Assembly: GCF_023715505.1 (NCBI RefSeq)
Contig: NZ_JAMBOH010000002.1
Span: forward strand, 372,001 to 436,000
Length of the DNA: 64,000 nucleotides
Source of the DNA: Neobacillus cucumis
Lineage (GTDB): Bacteria > Bacillota > Bacilli > Bacillales_B > DSM-18226
Direction: 5' to 3'
Shown: positions 45,761 to 55,419 of the stretch, in pieces
Position numbering within the stretch: the first letter of the stretch is position 1
Layout: each line of letters opens with the position of its first letter
Position numbers and translations under genes: made by a program
Notes under the pieces: generated by a model
Seen by the model: only the letters and a program-made list of their open reading frames with translations
The model's database searches: none
What the model was told of the DNA's origin: nothing

Positions 45761-46141
45761 GTGACAGAATTACAAGTTGGCAATGTGGTTACGGGGATTT
45801 ATAAGACAGGGAAGTATATCGGTGAAATTACTGAAGTACGCCCTCAAGCTTACTTAGTCAGGGTGTTGGCGGTTGTGAAACATCCGATGCAAGGAGATCT
45901 CCACCATCCAAAGGATGCAGATGTCCTCATGTTTCATGAGAGAAAAGCCCTTAGTTACCGGGAGCAGACGAATATTCCCAAACAAATGGTTAAACCGTTT
46001 GAGGGCGAAGTTCCTGATTATCAGGAATCTCTAAAAGAAGCTTTAGAGAAGATGAAAAAGGAATTGACGGAAGCAAATTCAGAGTGGGCAAAGATGAGCA
46101 TTCGAGCTTTGGAATCCTTGGAAAGAGATTATAAGATTTAA
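45761..46141 (+). CDS. kapB: Kinase-associated protein KapB
   Basis: 126 aa. ELQVGNVVTGIYKTGKYIGE, HPMQGDLHHP, FHERKALSYREQTNIP and VPDYQESLKEALE match B. subtilis KapB, which is needed for KinB-dependent entry into the sporulation phosphorelay. GTG 45761 has GGGGTGG 6 nt upstream; a longer frame from 45722 is rejected. KapB has no lipobox here, so any membrane link must come from a partner. Convergent with kapD; kinB is not in the window. Confidence 0.9.
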   Translation: MTELQVGNVVTGIYKTGKYIGEITEVRPQAYLVRVLAVVKHPMQGDLHHPKDADVLMFHERKALSYREQTNIPKQMVKPFEGEVPDYQESLKEALEKMKKELTEANSEWAKMSIRALESLERDYKI

Positions 46142-46151
46142 TTAAACATAT

Positions 46152-46186
46152 AAAGGCCAAATCAGTTTGAGTGATTTGGCCTTTTA
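46152..46186. terminator. Bidirectional terminator between kapB and kapD
   Basis: AAAGGCCAAATCA and TGATTTGGCCTTT form a perfect 13-bp stem; the kapD stop lies at its edge. Confidence 0.9.
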
Positions 46187-46807
46187 TGCAAATTCATTTA
46201 AGAGTTTTGAAAAATCAATTCGGTCGCCGATGGTGGTCGGTTTTGGTTTTTCCAAATAGCGTTTATCCTTTTCGACTAGCTTGAATATATTATAGGTAGT
46301 CAAGGCATCATCCAATGCCCGATGGTGTTTACCTGTCCCTTCCTTCCCATACTCCTGAACGGCTTTCCATAGACCTGTTTGATTTTGGTCTCCAAAGAAT
46401 CGTTTATATTCCATTGATAAATCTAATTCTGCTCCCTTAAACGGGAACGGAACTCCCGCCATTAAACAATTTTGCCGCAGTACCTTCATATCCATGTTTC
46501 CCCAAGTAACGATGGTCGTATCAACATTGTCCTTATTGAATTCTGCCAATTTCTTAATGAGCTCGTAAATGGTTAATCCCCTGTCCACCTGTTGCTGCGT
46601 GATATGTAAGAATGATTTGCAGCGTTCGGATAGTCTCGGAAATTTTAACGGGGTTACATAGGAAGAAAATTGTTCAGTTACTTGGTCATCTACAATGGCA
46701 ACAATTCCCACCTCAATAATTTCTGCGAAAAAATCCTTCATACGAACATTTCTCTCTGGCATTGTAAACTCAAAATCAATAAATAAATATTGTTTCTTTA
46801 CTCTCAT
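46184..46807 (-). CDS. kapD: KapD, 3'-5' exonuclease-fold inhibitor of the KinA pathway
   Basis: 207 aa, DEDDh exonuclease fold: FIDFEFTMPE (exo I), TWGNMDMKVL (exo II) and HHRALDDALTTYNIF (exo III) with the four acidic residues and His. TIGDRIDFSKLL closes the protein as in B. subtilis KapD, which inhibits KinA-dependent sporulation. ATG 46807 has GGTGG 8 nt upstream. Whether it acts as a nuclease is unknown. Confidence 0.9.
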   Translation of the reverse strand: MRVKKQYLFIDFEFTMPERNVRMKDFFAEIIEVGIVAIVDDQVTEQFSSYVTPLKFPRLSERCKSFLHITQQQVDRGLTIYELIKKLAEFNKDNVDTTIVTWGNMDMKVLRQNCLMAGVPFPFKGAELDLSMEYKRFFGDQNQTGLWKAVQEYGKEGTGKHHRALDDALTTYNIFKLVEKDKRYLEKPKPTTIGDRIDFSKLLNEFA

Positions 46808-46945
46808 AACATTCACCACCTTCTCTTATTCCATCTTACTACCATTATATAAAGATACATGTACAAAAAATTGTGCTTTTTTTCTATTTTTTTTATTATA
46901 ACATGAATTTCATTAGAATTTTTTAAATTTTTGTACAATGGACAC

Positions 46946-46973
46946 AAAAAAAGAATGGATAACCATTCTTTTA
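46946..46973. terminator. Terminator of menI
   Basis: AAAAGAATGG and CCATTCTTTT pair perfectly with a four-base loop. Confidence 0.85.
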
Positions 46974-46980
46974 TCAGGCA

Positions 46981-47364
46981 TTATTTTTTATGTTTAATAA
47001 CGGCCATTGTACATCTTGAAACACAAATGAGACGGTCTTGTTCATCGGTAATTTTAATATCCCAGACCATCGTTGTTTTGCCCTGATGCAAAATGGTTCC
47101 TACTGCGGTGACAACTCCGTCCGTTTTTGGGCGGACATGATTAGCGTTAATTTCCAATCCAGCAACTGCTTCATTTTCTTTGTCAACGAGTTCATAAGCT
47201 CCAAGGCTTGCAACTGTCTCTGCTAAGGCAACAGATGCCCCTCCATGCAGCAATCCAAATGGCTGTTTTGTCCGGTGATCGACAGGCATAACTGCAACTA
47301 CTTTCCCAGGCTCTAGCAGCGTAATTTCTATTCCGAGTGCTTCAATTAATGTATCTTTAATCAT
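46981..47364 (-). CDS. menI: Hotdog-fold acyl-CoA thioesterase (MenI/YuxO)
   Basis: 127 aa, PaaI-type hotdog. PFGLLHGGASVALAETVAS holds the catalytic Glu, and GLEINANHVRPKTDG is the typical substrate strand. It closely resembles B. subtilis YuxO/MenI, which releases 1,4-dihydroxy-2-naphthoate from its CoA ester for menaquinone synthesis. ATG 47364 has GGAGGGG 4 nt upstream; a frame from 47382 is longer. The specific substrate is inferred from homology. Confidence 0.85.
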   Translation of the reverse strand: MIKDTLIEALGIEITLLEPGKVVAVMPVDHRTKQPFGLLHGGASVALAETVASLGAYELVDKENEAVAGLEINANHVRPKTDGVVTAVGTILHQGKTTMVWDIKITDEQDRLICVSRCTMAVIKHKK

Positions 47365-47442
47365 CTTACCCCTCCGGTACATATTCTGATTTCATATTAA
47401 CCTATTCTTCACTTTTGTTCATATTCCTTTATGTTGGAAGAA

Positions 47443-47565
47443 CAAAAGCGCAAGCGCCTTGAACAGCCCCGACAAGCATAAGACGCTCAGGGAAAGAAGG
47501 CGTTCTTTGCCTTCATTCCCTGAGTGGCTGTAGACCATCGAGGGGCTAGGCGCTGGAGCTGGACG
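47443..47565 (+). repeat. Dispersed element, copy 7
   Basis: AAAAGCGCAAGCGCCTTGAA left end, GGCGCTGGAGCTGGAC right end. The core differs (AGACGCTCAGGGAAAGAAGG with matching CATTCCCTGAGTGG), so the inner stem is kept with other bases. Confidence 0.82.
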
Positions 47566-47628
47566 TCGAAAGTCTTTTATAAACAGTTATCCACGAAGAG
47601 AAAATTTTATAATTTCCTAAAAGACAAG

Positions 47629-47655
47629 AAAAAACAGCTGCAAGAGCTGTTTTTA
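47629..47655 (-). terminator. Terminator of the GGYPGF gene
   Basis: AAAAACAGCT and AGCTGTTTTT form a perfect 10-bp stem with loop of five. Confidence 0.85.
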
Positions 47656-47662
47656 ACGGGAT

Positions 47663-47920
47663 TTAAACGAAACCAGGGTATCCGACTCCAGGGTAGCCAC
47701 CGAATCCTCCTGGATAACCACCGAATCCTGGGTATCCACCGAATCCTGGATAACCACCGAATCCTCCTGGGTAACCATAAAATGGCCGGGCTCCAAAAGA
47801 AGCACCTATTCCTCCGCCAAGTAAACCTCCTAAAAAGCTAAGACCACCTATCGCTAACGGCCAGCCAAGACCTATAAATCGTTGATCCTGTACCGGGTAC
47901 GGGCTTCGATATGGGTACAT
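47663..47920 (-). CDS. Gly/Tyr/Pro-rich GGYPGF-repeat protein
   Basis: 85 aa. N-terminal MYPYRSPYPVQDQRF, a central Gly-rich hydrophobic stretch that could cross a membrane (PLAIGGLSFLGGLLGGGIGA), then repeats GGYPGF. GGAGG lies 9 nt before ATG 47920. Similar to short Bacillus proteins linked to spore coats in composition only. It shares style with the GGYPQM protein at 43.4 kb, but the two are not clearly homologous. Confidence 0.78.
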   Translation of the reverse strand: MYPYRSPYPVQDQRFIGLGWPLAIGGLSFLGGLLGGGIGASFGARPFYGYPGGFGGYPGFGGYPGFGGYPGGFGGYPGVGYPGFV

Positions 47921-47999
47921 ATCATATTACCTCCTTTTTCTAAGCTACTTGCCTACACTATTTCATATGCGGAAACACAGCGATTGGAGTGGGCAAATA

Positions 48000-48040
48000 G
48001 AAAAGCGGAAGCGCCCGTTTAGCGGCGTATGGCCTGGAGT
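48000..48040 (+). repeat. Dispersed element, copy 8 (short, diverged)
   Basis: GAAAAGCGGAAGCGCCCGTT then GGCGTATGGCCTGGAG; left end clear, right end diverged. Confidence 0.6.
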
Positions 48041-48079
48041 GATTCGAAAGTTATAGGTTTCCGTTGCGTTTGTCCCTTT

Positions 48080-48660
48080 GGAGCCTTCATGTGGACAGAT
48101 TTATAAGGTTTCCCATCACTTATGTCTTCATGGAACTTTCATGCGGACAAATCTTGAAGATTTCTCATCACTTTTGTCCTCATGGAGCCTTCATGCGGAC
48201 AAATCTTTAAGATTTCTCATCACTTCTGTCCTCATGGAGCCTTCATGCGGACAAATCTTTATGGTTTTCCACTGTTTGTGTCCTCATGGAGCTTTTATGC
48301 GGACAGATCTTTATGGTTTTCCACCGTTTGTGTCCTCATGGAGCCTTCATGCGGACAAATCTTGAAGATTTTCCATCACTTCTGTCCTCATGGAGCCTTC
48401 ATGCGGACAAATCTTTAAGATTTCTCATCACTTCTGTCCTCATGGAGCCTTCATGCGGACAAATCTTTAAGATTTCTCATCACTTCTGTCCTCATGGAGC
48501 CTTCATGCGGACAAATCTTTAAGATTTCTCATCACTACTGTCCTCATGGAGCCTTCATGCGGACAAATCTTTAAGATTTCTCATCACTCCTGTCCTCATG
48601 GAGCCTTCATGCGGACAGTACCTTAAGCTTTCCTCTCCCATTTGTCCTCATGAAACCGTC
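48080..48660. repeat. 52-bp tandem array 2 (11 units plus a partial)
   Basis: GGAGCCTTCATG-type starts recur at 48080, 48132, 48184, 48236 and onward to 48600, exactly 52 bp apart. Each junction can fold: TGTCCTCATG, loop GAGCCTT, CATGCGGACA (first clear one 48175-48201; nine of ten positions pair). The 25-bp linker often holds AATCTTTAAGATT, itself a palindrome. Plus-strand frames of 78-95 codons through the array exist because the unit has no stops, but they have no start signals. The array lies between the start of the GGYPGF gene and the pepA terminator. Confidence 0.95.
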
Positions 48661-48696
48661 TGACCGTAAAAAAAATTAATTATTAAACCTTTCAAC

Positions 48697-48724
48697 TAAA
48701 AAACTGCCGGAATTCTCCGGCAGC
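48697..48724 (-). terminator. Terminator of pepA
   Basis: CTGCCGG and CCGGCAG pair (loop AATTCT) with T run on the minus strand. Confidence 0.88.
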
Positions 48725-48731
48725 GATAGGT

Positions 48732-50240
48732 TTATTTTTCAATTGGTTCAAAGCGTTCGACAAACAGCGCAAGGGTACGGGTCATAACACCAGTAGCACC
48801 TGCTGGACCTAAGTCATAGTCTTTTGATGTGGTGGCCGTTCCGGCGATATCCAAATGCACCCATGGCTTTCCTTCCGTAAACTCACCAATAAATGCACCC
48901 GCTACAAGGGCGTGTCCCTCACTTCCTGGCGAATTATTTAAATCGGCCACTTTACTGTTGCGAACACGTTCCTTCTCCGTCTCAAACAACGGCAATAACC
49001 ACATCTGTTCTCCTGCCTCAACAGACGCCTCCAGAACTTGCTCATACAAACCATCATGATTAGTCATTGCACCAGTGGTATGCAGGCCAAGTGCAGTAAT
49101 GACTCCGCCTGTTAGCGTAGCCACATCGACTAAATAATTAGCACCATGATGTATTGCATATGTTACCGCATCTGCTAAAACTAGACGTCCCTCTGCATCC
49201 GTGTTTAAGACCTCAATCGTTTTACCATTCATCGATGTAATCACATCATCTGGTTTAAAGGCTCCGCCCGAAATCATATTATCGGTAGAAGGAATAACCG
49301 CAACCACATTTTGCTCCGGTTTAATTTCACCGATGATTTCCATCGCTCCAAGAACAGCTGCTGCCCCGCCCATATCAGTTTTCATTCCGACAATGCCAGC
49401 CTTTGTTTTAATGGAATAACCGCCTGTATCGAAGGTAATCCCTTTTCCGACCAAACCAATAACATCGGTCCATTCATCTTTTCCTTGATATTTTAAAACA
49501 ATCATTTTAGGGGGCTCGACAGACCCTTTATTAACAGCGAGGAATGCCCCCATTCCTAACTTTTCAATCTCTGCTTTATCAAGAATTTCGACTTCAAAGT
49601 TGTATTTAGCTGCTAGCTCTGAAGCATAGTTCGCTAAATCTGCAGCCGTCAATAAATTACCTGGAGTATTCACAAGCGTGCGCGCCGAATTGGTTGCCTT
49701 TCCGAATGCATAGCCAACCGTTAAAGATGCCTGCACATCCTCTTCTTCGGCGGCAGCGCTATAAACAGTTACATCCTCAAGTCTTTTCTCAGGCTCATTC
49801 GATTTTTGTTTATAGCCATCAAATTGATATGTGGAGAGCGCCATGGCCTCACTCAAAGCATGAGCCGTATCTAAGCTATCAAGTTCATCGCTAACAAACG
49901 TATCTAAATAAACAGCTGTTTCTACATGTTTATATAACTTTAGCTGCTTAAAAACCTTTCCAAAAGCGGCTCGAAGCTTATCGAAGGATAAATCCTTTTC
50001 TTTTCCTAGTCCCACAAAATAGATTCGCTTTGCTCCAATTTTTCCAAAAGTATGTACTTTAGTAATGCTTTTGAGCTTAGCTGAAAGGTCACCTGACTTC
50101 ACTAATTCGGTTAATTGCCCGTCAAATTTTTCATCTAAGCCGGCTAATAGTCCTGCAAATTTTTCAGGCCTTTCAAATATACCTACGACTAAGCCCTCAT
50201 GACCCGCCGTTAAGTCTAATTCTTTTTTTACATGAAACAT
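48732..50240 (-). CDS. pepA: Leucyl aminopeptidase (M17)
   Basis: 502 aa. [14 protein letters not shown] and the signature [13 protein letters not shown] carry the two-metal ligands and the catalytic Lys/Arg; the N-terminal 170 residues are the usual macro-like domain. It removes N-terminal residues from peptides as a cytosolic hexamer. GGAGG lies before ATG 50240. Corresponds to B. subtilis yuiE, followed upstream by yuiC-yuiB-yuiA as here. Confidence 0.94.
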   Translation of the reverse strand: MFHVKKELDLTAGHEGLVVGIFERPEKFAGLLAGLDEKFDGQLTELVKSGDLSAKLKSITKVHTFGKIGAKRIYFVGLGKEKDLSFDKLRAAFGKVFKQLKLYKHVETAVYLDTFVSDELDSLDTAHALSEAMALSTYQFDGYKQKSNEPEKRLEDVTVYSAAAEEEDVQASLTVGYAFGKATNSARTLVNTPGNLLTAADLANYASELAAKYNFEVEILDKAEIEKLGMGAFLAVNKGSVEPPKMIVLKYQGKDEWTDVIGLVGKGITFDTGGYSIKTKAGIVGMKTDMGGAAAVLGAMEIIGEIKPEQNVVAVIPSTDNMISGGAFKPDDVITSMNGKTIEVLNTDAEGRLVLADAVTYAIHHGANYLVDVATLTGGVITALGLHTTGAMTNHDGLYEQVLEASVEAGEQMWLLPLFETEKERVRNSKVADLNNSPGSEGHALVAGAFIGEFTEGKPWVHLDIAGTATTSKDYDLGPAGATGVMTRTLALFVERFEPIEK

Positions 50241-50313
50241 GTTCCTTCACCTCCGAAATGTACCTCTACATTATAACGAAAAGATCATTTTATTTCGAGA
50301 ATCTGATGAATGT

Positions 50314-50336
50314 AAAAAGCAGGCACAAGGCCTGCC
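50314..50336 (-). terminator. Terminator of yuiC
   Basis: GCAGGC and GCCTGC arms with five-base loop, then TTTTTAC on the minus strand. Confidence 0.78.
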
Positions 50337-50351
50337 AAATTCATCGTATTG

Positions 50352-50963
50352 TTATCTTTTTTCCGAGCTTGTATACTGCCCGCGGAATACCTGAAGCGTT
50401 TTATCATTATTTAAAGTTAGCAATTCCTGTTCGGTAAGATGTCCATTTCCTTTTTGAATGACATAGACATTCACCTGCTTTTTACCCCACTGCTTATATA
50501 CGTCCTCCACAGTCTTATAATAAAGGTCTAGCTCATTTCCCTTTATCGCTCCTCCCTTATCCGCCACAACTCCATATCCATAACCAGGGATAAATAGAAT
50601 GGTACCGATGGGAAAAACGTTTAAATCAGCGGCTACGGTTGAAAATAGATCACGTTTCACTTTTACACCTGAGTAAGTAATTCCATATTCAGGATGCCCC
50701 TGGCTTTTCCCAGTGGATTCATATCCTGCCGTATAGCCTGTAGCGGTCACTGTATATTTTGGGTACTTAGACCAATCAAACGCATCCTCGAGGAGCGGAG
50801 TTGATTCTCCAGAAACAGGTTTCGTAAACGAAAGCGCTGACGCAAATGGCAGAATGAACGATTTTGCACTTACGCCAGTAATGGACTGAAAGGTTGCTGC
50901 TAATGCCATGATAAACAGGCAAAACATTGCAAATCGTTTCGTCCAATTTTTCATTTTAATCAT
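50352..50963 (-). CDS. yuiC: Exported 3D-domain protein (YuiC, stationary-phase survival type)
   Basis: 203 aa. Signal or anchor segment ([20 protein letters not shown]), then a 3D domain: [38 protein letters not shown] and ELDLYYKT, with the Asp residues of a lytic transglycosylase-like site. Acts on peptidoglycan in the B. subtilis family. ATG 50963 (or 50954) follows GGAGGG; the longer frame to 51017 is rejected. Confidence 0.88.
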   Translation of the reverse strand: MIKMKNWTKRFAMFCLFIMALAATFQSITGVSAKSFILPFASALSFTKPVSGESTPLLEDAFDWSKYPKYTVTATGYTAGYESTGKSQGHPEYGITYSGVKVKRDLFSTVAADLNVFPIGTILFIPGYGYGVVADKGGAIKGNELDLYYKTVEDVYKQWGKKQVNVYVIQKGNGHLTEQELLTLNNDKTLQVFRGQYTSSEKR

Positions 50964-51047
50964 TGAATTTTTCACCCTCCAAAAATATTCATTCCCAAAG
51001 TGAAGGGAATTATACAATTTTGGGGTGAAAAATGATTTTAAAGAGAC

Positions 51048-51080
51048 AAAAAAAGACCTTTACACCACCGTAAAAGTCCT
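51048..51080 (-). terminator. Terminator of yuiB
   Basis: AGGACTTTTAC pairs with GTAAAGGTCTT on the minus strand (one G-T), then seven T. Confidence 0.82.
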
Positions 51081-51402
51081 AAAACATTTGATATCCACTT
51101 TTTCGTAATAGTTTAATTGTAAAACCAGCCGCAATCGCGCCTGCTAGACCGCTAATCAAAATTAGAATATCCGCTGTAGCTAACGTGCTGATTCTTGACC
51201 CAAGATCTTGAAAGGCATGTTTACTATTTGTAAAGTACTCCACAAACTCTACTTTATCAACAATAAAGATGGCTATGATGGGGTAAACAATTGCCATTAC
51301 CCATGACATTCTTAAGAGCATATTCAGAATAAAACCGATTCCAAAAAATAAGACAAAAAATAGCACAATTGAGATGATTAGGACTACTATGCTCATCTGC
51401 AT
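51079..51402 (-). CDS. yuiB: YuiB family membrane protein
   Basis: 107 aa with three hydrophobic segments (about 3-27, 33-50, 74-96) and a short soluble loop. Length and position between yuiC and yuiA match B. subtilis YuiB. GGGGG lies 9 nt before ATG 51402. Function unknown. Confidence 0.85.
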   Translation of the reverse strand: MQMSIVVLIISIVLFFVLFFGIGFILNMLLRMSWVMAIVYPIIAIFIVDKVEFVEYFTNSKHAFQDLGSRISTLATADILILISGLAGAIAAGFTIKLLRKSGYQMF

Positions 51403-51566
51403 CCGACAATTCCCCCTTTATACATCAATTAGTGTACTTAAAAAGCCCAGGAAGAGTCAAGAAGAATAGCACAAGTGCCCGTTTTGCACACGACAGGAAT
51501 GGTGATGGACAACTTTAAAAAAAGTAAGCAAAAAAAATAGCCTCTTAGAGTAAGAAGCTGATATGC

Positions 51567-51698
51567 TTAGTTATCTTTGTTCTTACCAGTTCCTTCACAG
51601 TTTGGGCATGTCTCCGAACCGCCAAGTACTAATTGAAAATAGCCCTTACCCTCACAATAATCACACGTTTTGGTTGTATCAATCGTTTTCACAGTCAT
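51567..51698 (-). CDS. yuiA: YuiA-like small protein with two CxxCxGxG motifs
   Basis: 43 aa, found by reading the gap. CDYCEGKG (residues 12-19) and CPNCEGTG (31-38) are DnaJ-type zinc-binding knuckles. AAGGGAGG lies 8 nt before ATG 51698. Matches B. subtilis YuiA in size and neighbourhood. Likely binds one Zn; role unknown. Confidence 0.85.
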   Translation of the reverse strand: MTVKTIDTTKTCDYCEGKGYFQLVLGGSETCPNCEGTGKNKDN

Positions 51699-51855
51699 CT
51701 CTTTCGCCTCCCTTTGAATATTAACTTAATTTTCTGATAATATACCAAGGATTCGTGAAAAAGAAAAGAGCTAAATTCACGCAAAATTGAATATGAAAAC
51801 GGATACATGTCAGATTATCTTCCATTTACGAAAGGTTGCTTAATTTATCAAAAAA

Positions 51856-52347
51856 TTAAAAAAATAACTTATAGGAAGTGTAGCCAAACTGGTTACCGGG
51901 GTTAATATCATCTGCTCCTGGTTTAACGACTGAGAGACTTTCTTGGATTAAATAATGTAAAAGTATGGAGGCATCCTTTTCTAAGCTTAGCTGCTCAGGT
52001 GCCATGAAACGGGCCTCATACAACTCTTTTTCTTGATGAGTGATGGTAAGCTCTCCGGTAGGCTCTAGTAAAAACACAAGCAAATTATCGCTAATCTCCC
52101 CTTTGATGACACCTGTCCTAAGCCCAAGCAGACCTTTAATTGTACAATCGATCCCGGTTTCTTCTTTCACTTCTCTTAAAACAGCCTGGTCTGCTGTTTC
52201 GCCCTCATCCACAAATCCCGCAGGCAGAGACCATTTTCCCTTTAAGCCGCCGTATCTTTTTTTTACAACGAGCCATTCCCCTTTATTCGATTCCACTAAA
52301 CCGGAAACGGCAAGCCAAACCTTTCCGCGTTTCTGATTATTGCTCAT
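51856..52347 (-). CDS. NUDIX hydrolase
   Basis: 163 aa. The Nudix box GFVDEGETADQAVLREVKEETG (residues about 44-65) is complete, fitting GX5EX7REUXEEXGU. Preceding LKGKWSLPAG and following TGVIKGEISDNLLVFLL are typical of the fold. Hydrolyses a nucleoside diphosphate derivative of unknown identity. GGGGGG lies before ATG 52347; array 4 begins 70 bp upstream. Confidence 0.9.
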   Translation of the reverse strand: MSNNQKRGKVWLAVSGLVESNKGEWLVVKKRYGGLKGKWSLPAGFVDEGETADQAVLREVKEETGIDCTIKGLLGLRTGVIKGEISDNLLVFLLEPTGELTITHQEKELYEARFMAPEQLSLEKDASILLHYLIQESLSVVKPGADDINPGNQFGYTSYKLFF

Positions 52348-52416
52348 GTAAAAAGTCCCCCCATTCTTGAAAAAGCACTATTCTTTTTATCCCTCCCTTG
52401 TCGGCATGTGAAACGT

Positions 52417-52590
52417 CTTCGGACAGAACTACTTTTTTTGGCCCTTTTCCTGACCGAAGTTGAAATTACCTTCGGACAGAACTACTATACTTGGGCCTCC
52501 CCTGGTCCGAAGGTGACCTGCCTTCGGACAGGACTACTATTTTTGGGCCTTCCACAGTCCGAAGGTGACCTGCTTTCGGATATCTCTGTA
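52417..52590. repeat. 52-bp tandem array 4 (three units plus a partial)
   Basis: CTTCGGA-type starts lie at 52417, 52470, 52522 and 52574 (steps 53, 52, 52; the 53 is due to a T run). The junction GTCCGAAGG, loop TGACCTG, CCTTCGGAC (52505-52529) is a perfect 9-bp stem with a 7-nt loop. The linker is about 27 bp (ACTACTAT...TTGGGCC). Non-coding; between the NUDIX gene and the yumB terminator. Confidence 0.9.
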
Positions 52591-52600
52591 TTATCATAAC

Positions 52601-52634
52601 AAAAAAAGAACAGAGCTACTCTGTCCTTTTTTTT
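52601..52634. terminator. Bidirectional terminator after yumB
   Basis: ACAGAG and CTCTGT with flanking A and T runs on both sides (AAAAAAAGA, CCTTTTTTTT). Confidence 0.85.
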
Positions 52635-52682
52635 TAAAATGATAGATACACTAACGCCCGTAATGGCATTCTGCTTCACATA

Positions 52683-53900
52683 TTAGAATAAATTAAATTT
52701 ACCTTTTTTCAATACCATACCTGCTCCGCCGATCATGTAAAGGGCACGGTTATCGACTACTTTTTTCATAAAGGAAGCTTTTCCGCCGGTAATCTTTTTG
52801 CCAAAAACGACACCGATCGCGTCATCTTCACCTAGTGAACATACGGTACCTTTATTATCAAAAGTAAAGGTTTCTAGCTCAGACTTATTACGAACTAAAG
52901 CGGCAATATTTTTCGCTACAACCTCACCCTGCTGCATCGCAATTTGTGCGGTTGGCGGGTATGGACGATTGATTTCTTCGTTAATCACAAGAGAGCTGTC
53001 ACCAATAATGAAGACATTATCAAATCCAGGAACGCGTAAATCTGGCTGAACCTTAACACGGCCTCTCATTGCTTCAAAACCTGATTTTTCGATGACCGAG
53101 TTACCACGTACACCAGCAGCCCAAACAACCGTTTCAGCCTTAATTTCATATGGCTCAGCATCGCCTTTTGCTACAAGAATACCGCCAGGAACAGCTTCCT
53201 TAATCGCAGTACCAATTAAAAACTCTACACCTTTACGTTCAAGAGTAGAAACTGCATAATTCACTAGTTCAGGATCAAAACCTGGCAATACAGTTGGGGC
53301 TGCTTCCACACAATAAATTTTTACCTTGTGGAAATCCACATCATATTCATGGCACAGTTCTGGAATCCGGTTCGTTAACTCACCAAGGAATTCAATTCCC
53401 GTAAAACCAGCACCACCAACAACGATAGAAAGACGATTGTCATTCTTTTCTTCTTCCATATTGTAAGTAGCAAATTGATATTCAATATGCTCACGTAATT
53501 GACGGGCAGAATTGACATTGGTAATTCCAAATGCATATTCCTTTAAGCCTTTGATACCGAAAGTCTCCGGCTCACCGCCAAGGGCAATGACAAGGTAATC
53601 ATAATCAACTTCGCCTTTTTCTAAGATAACTTTCTTTTCATCTTTATTAATCTCTACTACGGTATCCTGAACGAAATCAACCTTACTGCGGTCGATGACA
53701 TCACGAATATCATAGCGGACCTTATCATGGTGAAGCGTACCAGCCGAGGCCTCATGTAACCATGTTGTTTCATAATGGTAGTCATTTTTATTTACTAACA
53801 CAATATCCGCTTCATTTACACCAATTAACTTTTGCAAACGAACTGTTGTAAGAAGTCCGCCGTAACCCGCACCAAGAATCACAATTTTAGGCTTTCTCAA
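52683..53900 (-). CDS. yumB: Type II NADH dehydrogenase-like flavoprotein (YumB)
   Basis: 405 aa. [17 protein letters not shown] (first FAD motif), [19 protein letters not shown] (NADH motif), NVFIIGDSS and [11 protein letters not shown] match NDH-2 proteins and B. subtilis YumB. It should pass electrons from NADH to menaquinone at the membrane. TTG 53900 gives the family start [10 protein letters not shown]; a GTG at 53915 overlaps the ribosome site. Two Rex/Fnr-like palindromes lie 100-150 bp upstream. Confidence 0.9.
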   Translation of the reverse strand: MRKPKIVILGAGYGGLLTTVRLQKLIGVNEADIVLVNKNDYHYETTWLHEASAGTLHHDKVRYDIRDVIDRSKVDFVQDTVVEINKDEKKVILEKGEVDYDYLVIALGGEPETFGIKGLKEYAFGITNVNSARQLREHIEYQFATYNMEEEKNDNRLSIVVGGAGFTGIEFLGELTNRIPELCHEYDVDFHKVKIYCVEAAPTVLPGFDPELVNYAVSTLERKGVEFLIGTAIKEAVPGGILVAKGDAEPYEIKAETVVWAAGVRGNSVIEKSGFEAMRGRVKVQPDLRVPGFDNVFIIGDSSLVINEEINRPYPPTAQIAMQQGEVVAKNIAALVRNKSELETFTFDNKGTVCSLGEDDAIGVVFGKKITGGKASFMKKVVDNRALYMIGGAGMVLKKGKFNLF

Positions 53901-54002
53901 AGTGATCACTTCCACCTTTTATAGTATTTTTGTATAAATGTCCTTTTTCTTATCTTCCACTGCTATGCTCATTTTTATTTTATTTAGCTGCAAATTAATG
54001 TA

Positions 54003-54052
54003 TGTGAGATAATTCACGATACACAGCAAAAAAATATGTGATGTAATTCACG
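54003..54052. promoter_or_regulatory. Two Rex/Fnr-like operators upstream of yumB
   Basis: TGTGAGATAATTCACG (54003-54018) and TGTGATGTAATTCACG (54037-54052) both fit TGTGA-N6-TCACR, 34 bp apart. TGTGA-N6-TCACA is the core of both Rex (NADH/NAD+ sensor) and Fnr sites. The sites lie upstream of an NADH dehydrogenase gene, which favours Rex. The 460-bp yumB-yumC gap is otherwise AT-rich with no gene seen. Confidence 0.65.
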
Positions 54053-54363
54053 AATAGGAATAAAGAAAAAGAAATGACGATCAGTACATAGAAACGTGTG
54101 AGGCATTTTAAAGTAAAAGAATGAATAAGATAAATAGAGACCCATTCACATAACTGTACCTATTTTGTCACACAATCTTAACAATATATCCACAATACAT
54201 CTTATGCTAATTTCCCTCTATTTTCAAGCCATTTATAAAATATTTTAGCTGATTTTATTTATCAAAAATTACTTTATCTAAATATTCACAATAATGGATA
54301 TGTGGATGACGTTATTTATATAATATAAGGAATGAGTTTGTTATACTCGTTGGGGGGATTCGG

Positions 54364-55362
54364 ATGCAAAAGAATCAAACAGTTTTTGATATTACCATTA
54401 TTGGCGGCGGTCCTACCGGTCTATTTACTGCCTTTTATGGCGGTATGAGACAAGCAACAGTAAAAATCATTGAGAGCTTGCCGCAGCTTGGCGGCCAGTT
54501 GTCAGCCCTATATCCGGAAAAATATATTTATGATGTAGCAGGTTTTCCTAAAATCCGTGCTCAAGAATTAATAAATAATTTGAAAGTACAGATGGCAAAA
54601 TTCGAACCAACAGTCGTACTAGAGCAGTCAGTTGAAAAGCTAGAAAAGCAAGCAGATGGCGTCTTTAAATTAACAACAAACCAGGAAGTCCATTATAGCA
54701 AATCGGTCATTATTACAGCCGGTAACGGGGCATTTCAGCCTCGTCGTTTAGAGCTTGAAAGTGCAGGGCAATATGAAAAGAAAAACCTCTATTACTTTAT
54801 TGAAGACTTACATCAGTTCACAGGGCAAAAAGTCGTTGTATTTGGCGGCGGAGATTCTGCTGTCGACTGGGCGTTAATGCTGGAACCTATCGCTGCAAAG
54901 GTAACCATTGTTCACCGCCGTGAAAGGTTCCGCGCCCATGAGCACAGTGTTGCGAGCCTCTATAACTCAAAGGTTGAAGTAAAAACTCCTTATGTTCCTG
55001 CAGAGTTAATCGGTGACACTAACGGAATTAAACAAGTTGTCCTAAAGACCGTAAAAGGTGCAGAAACGGAAACGGTTGATGTTGATTCGGTTATTTGTAA
55101 TTATGGATTTGTTTCATCACTAGGTCCAATTAAGGAATGGGGACTGGAAATAGAAAAGAACTGCATTGTCGTAAACTCAAAAATGGAAACCAATGTACCA
55201 GGCATTTACGCAGCAGGAGATATTTGTACATATGCCGGAAAAACTAAACTAATTGCCTGTGGATTTGGCGAAGCACCAACTGCAGTGAATAACGCGAAAT
55301 CCTACATTGATCCAAAAGCAAGAATTCAGCCGCTTCATAGTTCGTCCATGTTTAATAAATAG
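54364..55362 (+). CDS. yumC: Ferredoxin/flavodoxin-NADP+ reductase, thioredoxin reductase-like (YumC)
   Basis: 332 aa. [18 protein letters not shown] (FAD), [15 protein letters not shown] (NADPH) and [14 protein letters not shown] (second FAD motif). There is no CxxC redox pair, which separates it from thioredoxin reductase and agrees with YumC. It moves electrons between NADPH and flavodoxin or ferredoxin. ATG 54364 follows GGGGGG. Divergent from yumB, as in B. subtilis. Confidence 0.93.
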   Translation: MQKNQTVFDITIIGGGPTGLFTAFYGGMRQATVKIIESLPQLGGQLSALYPEKYIYDVAGFPKIRAQELINNLKVQMAKFEPTVVLEQSVEKLEKQADGVFKLTTNQEVHYSKSVIITAGNGAFQPRRLELESAGQYEKKNLYYFIEDLHQFTGQKVVVFGGGDSAVDWALMLEPIAAKVTIVHRRERFRAHEHSVASLYNSKVEVKTPYVPAELIGDTNGIKQVVLKTVKGAETETVDVDSVICNYGFVSSLGPIKEWGLEIEKNCIVVNSKMETNVPGIYAAGDICTYAGKTKLIACGFGEAPTAVNNAKSYIDPKARIQPLHSSSMFNK

Positions 55363-55363
55363 G

Positions 55364-55394
55364 AAAAAGGCGTCTTTAATAGGCGCCTTTTTTG
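55364..55394 (+). terminator. Terminator of yumC
   Basis: AAAAAGGCG and CGCCTTTTT arms with a ten-base loop. Confidence 0.82.
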
Positions 55395-55419
55395 TTATAT
55401 CAAATTAAAATTGAGATAT

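Noticed and set aside
48078..48522. Three overlapping plus-strand frames of 78-95 codons (MEPSCGQI...)
   Set aside because: They are the 52-bp array read in its three phases. The unit contains no stop, starts lack ribosome sites, and the same peptide appears in all frames.
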